A stretch of DNA of 64,000 nt from Neoluteolibacter marinus (GTDB lineage: Bacteria > Verrucomicrobiota > Verrucomicrobiia > Verrucomicrobiales > Akkermansiaceae): positions 1 through 64,000 of the forward strand of contig NZ_JACZFQ010000090.1 in NCBI RefSeq assembly GCF_014904755.1, read 5' to 3'. Every line of letters begins with the position of its first letter. The stretch's first letter is position 1. The notes under the pieces are model-generated. The model worked only from the letters and a program-made list of their open reading frames with translations. It did not search any database and was not told the origin of the DNA. Of the stretch, positions 35,794 to 45,260 are shown piece after piece. A program made the translations under genes and the position numbers.

Positions 35794-37944
35794 CTATTTC
35801 GCCGGAATCCGGGTGCGGGCGGCGGTGAATCCCGGCGCTTCCGCGGTGATCTCCCAGGCGCCGCCGTTGCCTGCTCCGGCAGGTTGGTCGCAGAGCTGGA
35901 TGGTGCCCTCGGCGCTTCCGCGCGTCTCCGCCATGCCGCCGGCGAGGTCGAGCACCGCGCGGATGATGGTTTCGCCCTCCGCATCGGAAACCGCGGCCTG
36001 GGGCGGCATCGGAATCTCTCCCCAGGCGCCCGCGCCGCCGGTTTTCAGCTTGGTCCGGAGGCGCTCCAGTGCGCCCGCGTCACCGCGGTTCTTCATCGCG
36101 ACGTCGAGGTAGCTCGGCCCGACCACGGTCTTCTCGATCTGGTGGCAGGCGAAGCATTGCTTCGAGGTCAGCAGGTCGGTGATCGCCTGGCTGAACTGCG
36201 GGCCGCCGGCATCGTGGCCGGTCGGCGGGATGTAGCGGGCCCGAACCACGAGCTTGCCGGGATCGGCGGCACCCTTGACCGAGAAAGCGAGATCCTCGCC
36301 GAAGCCCGGGCGATCCGGCTTGCCGGTGAGTTCCAGCTGGAGCGCCGGCCCTGCGGTCTTTTCGACCAGCGGGACCCGGGCGACGCCGATCGCACCCTTG
36401 GCGTCGGTCGCCACGGCGCGCAGCTCGAGGCCGCCGCCGGTGTGGGTGATCGACGGGCCGCTGCCTATTTTCGACTCGTCCGCGCCTTCCGTCAGCCACC
36501 ACTCGATGGTCAACGGGTCGCCGTCGGGATCCGACGCGGTGGCGGTGTAGGTGGTGCCCGCCGCCGCGACCTTGACGGCCGGAGGCCGGTTGCCATCGGC
36601 AGGGCGCAGGCGGCGGACGCGGCCGTCGGTGCCGAACCACCACTCGCTGCCGTATTCAAGCAGCCAGACGGTTCCGTCGGCGGCCATTTCCAGGTCCATC
36701 GGATGGTTGATGCGGTCGAGCAGGGGCTCGAGCGATTCGAGCTTCTCGTCCTTTCCGAGCTTGGCTTTCCAGATTTTGCCACGGGACCAGTCGTAGGTCA
36801 GCAGGGTGTGGTCGTCGTCCTTGCCGAGCAGGTTGTACTTACGATTGGCGTCGTAGTAGAAAACCGGGCCTGCCATCGCGTTGCGGCCGCCTTCGCCGAC
36901 GGTCGGGAATTCCTCGCTCTTGGCATAGGGATACCAGATGAATGCCGGTTGGGATGCGGGCAGCACCTTGAGGCCGTTGCTGTGGACGGAAGGGTTTTCC
37001 GGCGCTTTGGGGTCGGTCATCTTGCCGGGCTTGCCGGTGGTGAAATCGACGATCGGATACGGCTTGTTGTCGGCGATCACGAAGGGCCAGCCGAAGTTCC
37101 CGGCCCGCTTCGCCTGGTTGACCTCGTCGTGGCCGCGAGGGCCCTTCTCCTTGGAATCGCCGGCGTCGGGGCCCACCTCGCCCCAGTAGAGGACGTTGGT
37201 TTTCGGGTCGATCGAAATGCGGAAGGGGTTCCGGCAGCCCATCACGTAGATCTCGGGGCGGGTGTTGGCGGTACCGGGAGGAAACAGGTTGCCGTCGGGG
37301 ATCTCGTAGCCGTCCTCGGTCGGCCGGATGCGCAGGATCTTGCCGCGCAGGTCGTTGGTGTTGCCGGCACTGCGCATGGCGTTGGCGTGCTCGTGGCCGT
37401 CGCGGTCGTCGATCGGCGCGAAACCATCACTCTCGAAGGGGCAGGTGTTGTCGCCGAGACTGAGGTAGAGCAGGCCGTCCGGTCCGAACTGGATCGATCC
37501 GCCATGGTGGCAGACGCGGTCGCGGCGGTCGGTCGGGACGTCGAGGAGGACCTTTTCGGAAGCGGGGTCGAGCTTGCCGTCCTTCATTTCAAAGCGCGAC
37601 AGGCGGTTCAGCATTTTCTCCGGATGGCTGTAGTAGAGGTAAAGCCGGTGGTTGGTGGCAAAGCCCGGGTCCAGCTCGATCCCCAGCAGGCCGTCCTCGC
37701 GGGCCCAGGGGCTGTCCTTGTCGGCCTTGCGGAGCGCGGTGACGGGGATTTGGCCGACTTCGAAGATCCCGCCGGTGGACGGGCGGATCCGGAGCATCCG
37801 GCCCTCGCGCTCGACCACGAAAAGATCGCCGTCCGGGGCGATCGCCAGCTCCATCGGATCATTGAGGTGATCGGCAATGAGGGAGTTCTCGATCTCAGCG
37901 GCGGAGGCGGTGGCGGCCAGGGCGAGAATTGCAGTAAATTTCAT
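35794..37944 (-). CDS. PQQ-type glucose/sorbosone dehydrogenase with PKD-like and cytochrome c domains
   Basis: 716 residues from the ATG at 37944, chosen because it gives the signal peptide KFTAILALAATASAA; an ATG at 37956 would add four residues. Residues about 20-440 form a six-bladed beta-propeller of the glucose/sorbosone dehydrogenase family: PMELAIAPDGDLFVVEREG, DGLLGIELDPGF, HHGGSIQFGPDGLLYLSLGD (the active-site His) and RNPFRISIDP. A PKD-like segment follows (TATASDPDGDPLTIEWWL), then a cytochrome c domain with CFACH (about residues 598-602) and a probable Met ligand in IPMPPQA. It would oxidise sugars outside the cytoplasm and pass electrons to the fused cytochrome. It is downstream of the GH13 pair on the same strand. 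Confidence 0.92.
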   Translation of the reverse strand: MKFTAILALAATASAAEIENSLIADHLNDPMELAIAPDGDLFVVEREGRMLRIRPSTGGIFEVGQIPVTALRKADKDSPWAREDGLLGIELDPGFATNHRLYLYYSHPEKMLNRLSRFEMKDGKLDPASEKVLLDVPTDRRDRVCHHGGSIQFGPDGLLYLSLGDNTCPFESDGFAPIDDRDGHEHANAMRSAGNTNDLRGKILRIRPTEDGYEIPDGNLFPPGTANTRPEIYVMGCRNPFRISIDPKTNVLYWGEVGPDAGDSKEKGPRGHDEVNQAKRAGNFGWPFVIADNKPYPIVDFTTGKPGKMTDPKAPENPSVHSNGLKVLPASQPAFIWYPYAKSEEFPTVGEGGRNAMAGPVFYYDANRKYNLLGKDDDHTLLTYDWSRGKIWKAKLGKDEKLESLEPLLDRINHPMDLEMAADGTVWLLEYGSEWWFGTDGRVRRLRPADGNRPPAVKVAAAGTTYTATASDPDGDPLTIEWWLTEGADESKIGSGPSITHTGGGLELRAVATDAKGAIGVARVPLVEKTAGPALQLELTGKPDRPGFGEDLAFSVKGAADPGKLVVRARYIPPTGHDAGGPQFSQAITDLLTSKQCFACHQIEKTVVGPSYLDVAMKNRGDAGALERLRTKLKTGGAGAWGEIPMPPQAAVSDAEGETIIRAVLDLAGGMAETRGSAEGTIQLCDQPAGAGNGGAWEITAEAPGFTAARTRIPAK

Positions 37945-38049
37945 AAGCGGCGCCATCTTACGACAGCTGGCAAGCGGGGTTTTCAGAATGCGGTAGAATG
38001 CCCGCGAAACACGGGTTTTTCAGGGTAACGGAAGCCAGCGGGCGGCCCG

Positions 38050-41000
38050 CTAGTCGGCAAGGATACGCACCCGGTAAAAGCGCTTATCACCGGCGATGAC
38101 AACGCCAATGACCGTCGTACTCGCGGTGGCCTCGACCGCCGCGCCGGCCTCGGCCCAGGATCCCTCCTCCATCGAGGGGCTGGTTTCGAGCTGATAGATG
38201 CGCCCGGGAACGCTCGCGAAGGTCACCTCCACGGTGTCGCCGCTGCGGGCGATGCCGGTGGCTTTGAAGACCGATCCGGGGTCGAAGGGGTTGGTGCCGA
38301 CACTTTCCTCGTCGGCATTGGCCGCACCGTCGCCGTCCTCGTCGGCCGCACCGTCCAGCAGGGTCACGGCCACGCTGGCCGGGCTTGCGGGGCCGGCCTG
38401 GGCCGGGTCGTGCGGGTTGACGGCCGCGACTGAGAGGCTCACCTGGTCGCCGGGAACGAGGCCGGTGATTTCAATCCTGGCGAGACCGGTGAACAGGTCC
38501 GGCTGTGCGATGCCGTTGATGACCGGGGTGACCCGGTAGAGCGGGACGACGCCTTCCGCGTCGGCCGCGACGGGGGCCCAGGTGAACGCGGCGCTGGTTC
38601 CGATCGCGTAGCCGAAGCCGTTCGGGCCGGCGGGCTGGCCCGGTGCGAGGGTAGGAGCGGTGGTGTCGAGGAGCTTGAGGAATTGCGCCTCGTAGGGAGC
38701 GCCGCTCCAGCCGGCGGCATCGACCGGGACCTTCTTCAGCACGACGCCGATCCCGTCGGCGAGGAGCTGGCTGCCGCTGCGGCCGCCTCCCCAGAGCAGG
38801 GCCTGGTCGCGCGAGGCATCCAGGGAGGTGTAGGCGGCAAGGTTGCGGACGTTGTAGGTGCGGCCCGGCTTGATGCCGAAGAGATTGGTGCCGCCCTGGT
38901 CGATCGCCACCCGGAAGTCGCCGCCCTGGTCGGCGTCGCGGTCGAGGTTGACGAAGCCGAAGACCACGTCGCTGGTGGCGGGGGAGGCGTTGGCTGTCTC
39001 GTACTTGGCCACGGAGAAAATCCGCTGGTGGGTGCCGCCGCCGTCGAGGTCGAGGAAGTAGCGGTTCGGCGAGCGCAGCGCCGGGCTGGCGCGGCGGGCG
39101 CGGCCGATCGCCGCGTAAACCGGCTGAAGCTGGTCGAGGCCGAAGTCGCTGTTCGTCCACAGCGGCATCATCGAGTTCCAGGTTTTGAAGTGCGGGATGA
39201 ACTTGCCGAGGTTCTTCTCTAACAAGTCGTAGCCGTAGAGCGTCGAGATGCCGAGTTCCTGGCCGGGAAAGATCATCGGCACGCCGTCGATGGTCGAGCA
39301 GGCGGCGTAGCGCAGCAGGGCCTGCCAGGGGTCGTTGTAGTTGTCCTCGTCGTGGGAAGTGGTGTTGAGCAGCACCAGGCCCTGGCCGTAGCTGCCGCGG
39401 CGCGATTCGAAAAGGCTGCGGAAGCCGCTGGTCATCGAGTTCGAGCCGACGTCCAGCGCCTTCATCCCGAACAGGATGTTTTCGTTGAGGATGTCGAAGC
39501 TCCGCGCCGAGCGGTAGGTGACGTTGCCGCCGTCGAGCGACTCGGCCATGAAGGCGAAGTTCCACTTCCGGCAGCGGGTGACGTTGACGATGTATTCCCA
39601 GCCTTGCGGCGGGATGCCCTGGGCGAAGTCGGCGCGCAGGCCGTCGATGCCTTTCCACGTCTGTTCCGCGGGCGGGGTGCCGGCGGTGCAGCCGGTCTGG
39701 TCGAGCCAGTGCAGGCAGTAGCCGGTGAAGTAGCGCCAGACGTTTTGGGTGATCGTGTCGAAGTGGCCGTTGCCATCGCCGCTGCCGCCCTCGCTGCCGG
39801 TCGAGTAGTCGAACCAGTCGCCCTCGCTGTCCTTGTTCCCGTTGCCGCCGGGGTTCACGTCGACCAGCGCGGCGTAGCGTCCCCAGTAGACATCGTAGGT
39901 GTCGATGAACTTGCCGAAGTCGCCGCGGTCGGGTGCCAGCGCGATGCTGCCGGCGTCGTAGGCGCGCTGGGCGTAGTTGCCGGCGCGCGAGAAGAAGCGC
40001 GCCTCGTGGTTGCGGATCTCGTCGCCGGCGTTGGCGGCGGGGGCGAAAAGCCCGACACCCGGGGTGCCGAGTTCACAGTCGAACGAGGTGTGGTTGAAGG
40101 GTGCGTCGAGCATCACGTTGACGCTGTCCGACCCGCCGTTGTCGGCGGCGGCGACGAAGTCCTGGAATTCCTGCATCGCCGCGGCGCGGGTGTTGGCCTT
40201 CGACATCCGCGGTTCCACCTCGAAGAAATTCTTCACCGCGTAGGGGCTGCCGATCGCGTACGGATAGTTGACGTCCTCGTAGGGCGCACCGCCGTTCCAC
40301 CGCCAGGTGGTGGCGCCGGGATCGCCGTAGCCGAGGTTGATGTTGCGGGTGTTGATGTCCGCGGCGCTGAGGTGGCGGCCGGCGATGCCGACCGGGTGGA
40401 TCGGCTGGAACCACAGCCAGTTCACGCCCAGCCCGCGGGCGTGGTCGAGGTTCCAGCGCGGGGTCCGGGTTGAGCCCGGGCCATCCCACAGGTCGACGAA
40501 GGTGCTGCGCAGGCTTTCGCCGATGCCTTCGGATTCGATGTTCAAGGTGTTGATCTCATACATCACCATGTCGCGCAGGGTGGCGGGTGAGACGACCAGG
40601 CAATGGTCGCGCTTGAATACCCCCGGGCTGGTCTCCTCGGCATTGTAGTAGCGGTAGGTCCCCGGGGCGTCGCCGTTCAGCCGGTAGCGGGCGGTCAGGC
40701 GGTAGGCGCCGGTTTTCTCCGCCTGCAAGGTGACCTGGTAGCCGCCGCTGACGCCGGTCATGGGCTGGGCCTTGAAGTAGTGGCCGTCGTCGCCGGCCGC
40801 GATGGTGTTGGCGTCCGGCGGCTTGATGCCGTCGTGGACACCGTCGCCGTTGGCATCGAGCGCGGCGCGGTCGCGGCGGTTGAGGTTGGTGAGCACTTCC
40901 GCGCTCTCCACGCCGAGGGTCTGGGGGTCGAAAAAGACGGTCACCGGCACGCTGTCGCCGGCCACCTCGTCGAGGAAGAGGTGGCTGGTGGTGTAGTTCG

Positions 41001-41109
41001 CCTCGATCTCGGCGGCCGGCAGGCGGACGGGCGAGCCGGCGGAGATCCGGAGCGTGCCAGCGGATAGGGTCGTGAGGCTTCCGGCCGCGATGAGCGCGAG
41101 GGTCTTCAC
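38050..41109 (-). CDS. Exported GH13 alpha-amylase-family protein
   Basis: 1019 residues, starting at a GTG that overlaps the stop of the upstream GH13 gene (GTGA). A signal peptide is visible (KTLALIAAGSLTTLSAG). An N-terminal beta-sandwich domain precedes a TIM barrel whose four GH13 regions are intact: VMLDAPFNHTS (about residue 335), GLRADFAQG with the nucleophile Asp (about 491), FMAESLDG with the acid/base Glu (about 522) and TTSHDEDN with the transition-state Asp (about 584). The barrel contains long insertions, and the C-terminus adds a fibronectin-like domain, an acidic DEDGDGAANADEE calcium segment and the shared IYQLETSPSMEEGSW ... FYRVRILAD module. The likely substrate is an alpha-glucan; specificity cannot be read off. 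Confidence 0.93.
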   Translation of the reverse strand: MKTLALIAAGSLTTLSAGTLRISAGSPVRLPAAEIEANYTTSHLFLDEVAGDSVPVTVFFDPQTLGVESAEVLTNLNRRDRAALDANGDGVHDGIKPPDANTIAAGDDGHYFKAQPMTGVSGGYQVTLQAEKTGAYRLTARYRLNGDAPGTYRYYNAEETSPGVFKRDHCLVVSPATLRDMVMYEINTLNIESEGIGESLRSTFVDLWDGPGSTRTPRWNLDHARGLGVNWLWFQPIHPVGIAGRHLSAADINTRNINLGYGDPGATTWRWNGGAPYEDVNYPYAIGSPYAVKNFFEVEPRMSKANTRAAAMQEFQDFVAAADNGGSDSVNVMLDAPFNHTSFDCELGTPGVGLFAPAANAGDEIRNHEARFFSRAGNYAQRAYDAGSIALAPDRGDFGKFIDTYDVYWGRYAALVDVNPGGNGNKDSEGDWFDYSTGSEGGSGDGNGHFDTITQNVWRYFTGYCLHWLDQTGCTAGTPPAEQTWKGIDGLRADFAQGIPPQGWEYIVNVTRCRKWNFAFMAESLDGGNVTYRSARSFDILNENILFGMKALDVGSNSMTSGFRSLFESRRGSYGQGLVLLNTTSHDEDNYNDPWQALLRYAACSTIDGVPMIFPGQELGISTLYGYDLLEKNLGKFIPHFKTWNSMMPLWTNSDFGLDQLQPVYAAIGRARRASPALRSPNRYFLDLDGGGTHQRIFSVAKYETANASPATSDVVFGFVNLDRDADQGGDFRVAIDQGGTNLFGIKPGRTYNVRNLAAYTSLDASRDQALLWGGGRSGSQLLADGIGVVLKKVPVDAAGWSGAPYEAQFLKLLDTTAPTLAPGQPAGPNGFGYAIGTSAAFTWAPVAADAEGVVPLYRVTPVINGIAQPDLFTGLARIEITGLVPGDQVSLSVAAVNPHDPAQAGPASPASVAVTLLDGAADEDGDGAANADEESVGTNPFDPGSVFKATGIARSGDTVEVTFASVPGRIYQLETSPSMEEGSWAEAGAAVEATASTTVIGVVIAGDKRFYRVRILAD

Positions 41110-44100
41110 GGCAGGAGAATGCTGACTCGGTAGAAACGCGGGCCGGCGACCGGGGCGGGGTCCGTCCAGAAATGCATCGGGTTGGCCTCCGTCACGCTGA
41201 AGCTCGCGCCGAGGTCCTCCCAGCTGCCGAGATCGTCGCAGGCTTCCACCTGATAGATCCGGTTCGGGATCACCGGGAACTGCAAGCGCCAGGTTCCGCC
41301 GTCCGGCGAGATGACCGGGGTCAGGAGGTGGCCGTCGGCCGGGTCGCCGGGGTCGAAGTCGGCGAGGAACTCGAGGATCGCGCTCAGCCCGTCGCCGTCC
41401 TTGTCGCTTTCCGCGCCCTCGTCGCCGTCGGGGTTGTTCGGGTCCAGGCCGTGCTGGATTTCCCAGTAGTCCGGCAGCCCGTCGCCGTCGCTGTCGAGGA
41501 TGGCCCCCGGCGCGGCCTTCACCAGGCGGATGTCCGACAGGGTGATGTTCCCGCGCTGCCAGGTTGCCCGCAGTTCCGAGAGCTGGTCGGGATTGCCGGT
41601 GTAGAAATTGGGGAAGTGGAAGGCCAGGGCGCTCTCGCTGCCGGTCTCGTCGGCGATGAAGGTGTAGCCTTCGCGGGGGATCAACGCGCCGTCCAGGGTG
41701 ATCTCGAATTCACCGGTCATCTGCGCCGCCGGAACCGGTTCGCCCGCGATGTAGCCGAGGCTCTTGTCGAAGTAGACCTTGGCCTGGTAGTTCATGTCGA
41801 CCGTGGCGCCGTCGGTGGTCGGATACTCGATGCGGTAGTTGACCGGGTAGCCGGTGTCGATGTTGCGGGTGAGGGTGGTGAACCAGCCGCCGGCGTCGTC
41901 GAGGTTGTTGTCGGGCGAGGAGGATGCCTCGCGCAGCCGCACCTGGACGACCGCGGCACCGCTCGACGGGATCTGCTTGTAGTCGAAGCGCCACTCGCGG
42001 GCGAAGCCGCTGGTGCCGAGCTGGGTCGGGGTCACCTCGGTGGCGGCCGCCCACTGGCCGGCACCGTTGCCGTCGGCCGCGCCGTCGTTGCCGGCGTCGG
42101 TGTCCAGGATGTTGAACTGCACGCCGGTCACGCTGGCGTCGGTCAGCACCACGAAGCCGTAGCTCGATCCGCCGATGGTCGCGTTTTCGGCGGGAAAGGC
42201 CATCTCGCCGGAAGGCGGCTCGACGTCGTAGTAGAAGGTCCGGCTGCTGGTCTTGAACAGCGAGGCCGCCCCGCCGCGGTTGAGGAAGGCGCGGGTGCTC
42301 ACGAAATGGAATCCTTCACGGAGCCCGGTGTGACGAATGCCGTTGTCGGCATTGGGAAAGACGGTGCAGGTCGTGGCGTCGAAATCCGCGATCTCGAAGA
42401 TCGTCTCCATGTTCTGCTTGAGGGTGACGTCGTCCTTGCTGAAGGGGAAGCGGTCCGGCGCGTCGGTCTTGTGGACGCCGATCTTGTAGCGCAGCACCGT
42501 GCCGTCGGGCAGGGCGGGCAGCGTGGTCTTCCACCATTGCGGCGTCCCTCCGCCGTCGACGGTGCCATCGTGGTCGAAAGCCATCGCCGCGACCTGTGTG
42601 GCGCCCTTGCCGGCGCCCATGCTGCCCTCGGGATAGGTCGTGCCGTCGGTGGTGTAGTAGAGCCAGGCGTGGCTGATGCCGCTGGCGGCGTAACCGACCT
42701 TGGTCCAGACCGTCACCGGCTGGCCGGCGGCGTCCGCGGGTGCGGGGGAGAACTGGGGTCCGGCGACGCCGTTGATGTCGGCGTTCCCGGGGCCGTGGTA
42801 GACCCAGTCGGCGGTGCCGGTGTCGGTGCTGACGCCGCCGCCGTCGTTGCGGGTGAAGCCGGCGCTGCCGATGGTGCACTGCCAGGTTTCCGCGCCCGGT
42901 GAACCGATGATCTCGCGGCCGGTGTTGGTGGTCCGCGCGGCGAATTTCTCCACCGCCCGGGCGACGAAGCGCATTTGCTCGTAGCCGGCGACCATGTCGC
43001 GGGTGACCCCGGGCGGGTTGTCGCGGCCGGCGGTGAAGCCCATCTGCGAGTTCAGGTCGATCCCGGCGTCGAGCTTCATCAGCACGTTGTTCGCCGAGCC
43101 GTCGGTGCGGGCAATGAAGCGCAGGTTGGCGGGATCGGTGACCCGCGGGACCTGGACGGTGTGGGTGTAGGCGGGATCGCCGTTGGCGCCGTCCTTCCGC
43201 TCCACCGCGATGGTGGCGGCCGGGACGCCGTTCTCGAGGATCTGGATCGGCTCCACGCCGGTTCCCTGCCACAGGGCCGGCAGCTCGGGCACGTCGTAGG
43301 AAAAGGCGAAGTAACCGCCGGAGGGAATGATGACCGGGTCGAGGCTGCCGTCCGCGCGCAACTTGCCGTCGCCGCCGACCGAAGCATGGAAGGGGCCGCC
43401 GTGGGGCGAGTAGTTCTTCAACCGCGAGCCCGGGGCGAAGACCGTGCCGAAAGGCATCTGCTGGCCGCCGGTGTAGTTGCGGGCATGCATCACCACCAGC
43501 GTGGTCGCGTTGGCGTCGCTCATGCCGGGGCTCTCGGAGTAGTCGCGGAATTCCCAGCCGCACGCGTCCTGTCCCTGGTACTTCGGCCATTGGTCGCCGC
43601 GGATGAAGTCGCGCCGCACCCGCAGCGAGCCGGTGACATACTGCTGGCCGTATTGGCCCAGGAAGGGGATGTGGGCCTGCTTCGGGAAGTGGTCGGCGGA
43701 ATGGTTGTAGCCGTCGGTGTAGACGATCGGCAGGCCGGCGCGGGTCAGCATGTACTGGTGGGCCGCCGGCCGCTCGCTGCCCGCCATGTAGTTGTTGTCG
43801 TGGCTCAGGCAGTACATCATGCCGCCGTTGACGCCGAAGGTGAACTTACCGGGTTCATCGTAGTTCGCCATGGTCGAACCGATCCCGGCGAATCCGCCGA
43901 CATTGTTGAGGAAGTCGTCGTTCGCCACCCGCATGCCGGCGGCGAGGTAGTCGGCGGGGTTCGGCGGGGCGCCGAGGTGCTCGCCGTAGAGCATCAGGTC
44001 GTCGCGCGGCGCGTTGGTGGAGTAGCACGAGTTGCGGTGGTTCGACCAGTCGGCGAAGCCGCGGCTCAGGTTGAACTGCGCCTGGGCGCCGCCGAGGTAG

Positions 44101-45143
44101 CCGGCGCTCGACGGGTCCTTGTCGCCGCCCTGCAAGCCGAAGAAGTAGCTCGGCACGTGTTTCACCGCATCGAGGCGGAAGCCGTCGCAGGCGGTCTGGT
44201 CGATGGTCCAGCGGATCGAGCGGATCAGCATGCCATTGACGTCCTCTGCCACCGGGTTGCCCATGTTGTAGATGCCGTCGCCATGGCCCCACGCCGCGGT
44301 CTGGTGTTCCGGCACGGTCGGGTCGACGCCGGTGTCGGTGAAGGCTTCACCGGCTTCGCCGGCGTCGTGCTGGCCGTTGCCGTTGGTGTCGGTCCAGTCG
44401 AAGCGGCCGTTGCCGTTGGCGTCGACGAAGGGCTCCTTGTCGGCGAAAGGATGGAAGATCACGCCGTTGGCATCCGCCACGCCGGGCAGGTCGGTGTCCG
44501 GGTAGAGTTCGGTCCGGCCCGGATGGCGGATACCGCTCCACTTCGGATGGTCGGTGCCCTCGTTCTGGCCGGTGGCGTCGAAGCTGGTGTTGGGGTTTTC
44601 CTGGGCGATGTCCCACGCGAAGGGGTTGCGGTTGAGGACCTGCCACTCGTCGTTGTAGTCGAGGCTGTCGGTGGCCTTGCGCCAGCCGCCGCCTTCCCGT
44701 TTCACCAGGTGGAAATCCTCCGGCACGAAGCCGGGAATGCCGGGCAGCAGGGTCCCGGGCGGCACGTCGTCGAGTGGCCCGGCGCTGTGCGCCATCACGT
44801 TGTCGAAGTAGACGCGGAGGCCGAAGCGGTGCGCCGTTTCCACCAGCCGCAGCAGCTCCGCCTTGGTCCCGTAGCGGGTCGCCACCGTCCCCGCCTGGTT
44901 CTTGTCACCGAGGTCGAAGCGGTCGAGCGGGTCGTAGCCGACCGAGTACGCGCCCGAGCCGCACTTGGCCGGCTGCGGCAGCCACAGCGCGGTGTAGCCC
45001 GCTTCGGCGAGTTCCGGCATGCGGCGCGTGATCTCGGTCCAGCGGGTGTTGAAGTACTGCAGGATCACCTCGCCGCGCAGGGCGGGCGAGACCAGCAGCG
45101 ACAAGAGCGCGGCCCATCGGCAGGTTCGGCGGGGACAAATCAT
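41106..45143 (-). CDS. Very large exported GH13 alpha-amylase-family protein
   Basis: 1345 residues from the ATG at 45143, which exposes a signal peptide (CRWAALLSLLVSPALRG). The barrel starts almost at once: VILQYFNTRWTEITRRMPEL and YTALWLPQPAKCGSGAYSVGYDPLDRFDLGD, as in GH13_5-like bacterial amylases. Region I reads VYFDNVMAHSA (about residue 118), region II GFRLDAVKHVP (about 325), region III LMLYGEHLG (about 385) and region IV CLSHDNNY (about 446). Calcium-type segments FVDANGNGRFDWTDTNGNGQ lie within an insertion. The long C-terminal half holds several beta-sandwich domains, a DSDGDGLPDYWEIQHGLDP repeat, and the shared IYQVEACDDLGSWEDLG ... FYRVSILLP module. It is translationally coupled to the second GH13 gene. 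Confidence 0.93.
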   Translation of the reverse strand: MICPRRTCRWAALLSLLVSPALRGEVILQYFNTRWTEITRRMPELAEAGYTALWLPQPAKCGSGAYSVGYDPLDRFDLGDKNQAGTVATRYGTKAELLRLVETAHRFGLRVYFDNVMAHSAGPLDDVPPGTLLPGIPGFVPEDFHLVKREGGGWRKATDSLDYNDEWQVLNRNPFAWDIAQENPNTSFDATGQNEGTDHPKWSGIRHPGRTELYPDTDLPGVADANGVIFHPFADKEPFVDANGNGRFDWTDTNGNGQHDAGEAGEAFTDTGVDPTVPEHQTAAWGHGDGIYNMGNPVAEDVNGMLIRSIRWTIDQTACDGFRLDAVKHVPSYFFGLQGGDKDPSSAGYLGGAQAQFNLSRGFADWSNHRNSCYSTNAPRDDLMLYGEHLGAPPNPADYLAAGMRVANDDFLNNVGGFAGIGSTMANYDEPGKFTFGVNGGMMYCLSHDNNYMAGSERPAAHQYMLTRAGLPIVYTDGYNHSADHFPKQAHIPFLGQYGQQYVTGSLRVRRDFIRGDQWPKYQGQDACGWEFRDYSESPGMSDANATTLVVMHARNYTGGQQMPFGTVFAPGSRLKNYSPHGGPFHASVGGDGKLRADGSLDPVIIPSGGYFAFSYDVPELPALWQGTGVEPIQILENGVPAATIAVERKDGANGDPAYTHTVQVPRVTDPANLRFIARTDGSANNVLMKLDAGIDLNSQMGFTAGRDNPPGVTRDMVAGYEQMRFVARAVEKFAARTTNTGREIIGSPGAETWQCTIGSAGFTRNDGGGVSTDTGTADWVYHGPGNADINGVAGPQFSPAPADAAGQPVTVWTKVGYAASGISHAWLYYTTDGTTYPEGSMGAGKGATQVAAMAFDHDGTVDGGGTPQWWKTTLPALPDGTVLRYKIGVHKTDAPDRFPFSKDDVTLKQNMETIFEIADFDATTCTVFPNADNGIRHTGLREGFHFVSTRAFLNRGGAASLFKTSSRTFYYDVEPPSGEMAFPAENATIGGSSYGFVVLTDASVTGVQFNILDTDAGNDGAADGNGAGQWAAATEVTPTQLGTSGFAREWRFDYKQIPSSGAAVVQVRLREASSSPDNNLDDAGGWFTTLTRNIDTGYPVNYRIEYPTTDGATVDMNYQAKVYFDKSLGYIAGEPVPAAQMTGEFEITLDGALIPREGYTFIADETGSESALAFHFPNFYTGNPDQLSELRATWQRGNITLSDIRLVKAAPGAILDSDGDGLPDYWEIQHGLDPNNPDGDEGAESDKDGDGLSAILEFLADFDPGDPADGHLLTPVISPDGGTWRLQFPVIPNRIYQVEACDDLGSWEDLGASFSVTEANPMHFWTDPAPVAGPRFYRVSILLP

Positions 45144-45260
45144 CGGGGTTTTCGTCAGTGAACGCCACGACGTGCCGGGTTTCAAAGGGTTTCGGCGGGA
45201 CCGGGGTCCACGCTCCGGGCACGGCGGGCACCCATGGAATGTCCGCAACGGCCGCGGGGT
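45144..45260. other. Short intergenic region upstream of GH13 pair
   Basis: 117 nt between the GH13 pair and the SRPBCC gene, all on the minus strand. The open frame of the GH13 gene extends back through it but has no signal-like sequence. No terminator was recognised, so the SRPBCC gene and the GH13 pair may be co-transcribed. Confidence 0.35.

Noticed and set aside
36100-36200. Extra cytochrome c gene predicted from CFACH alone
   Set aside because: The motif lies in frame within the sugar dehydrogenase gene and is part of its fused C-terminal domain.
42975-45161. Plus-strand open frame of 728 codons
   Set aside because: It is antisense to the large GH13 gene with intact catalytic motifs and has shadow-type composition.
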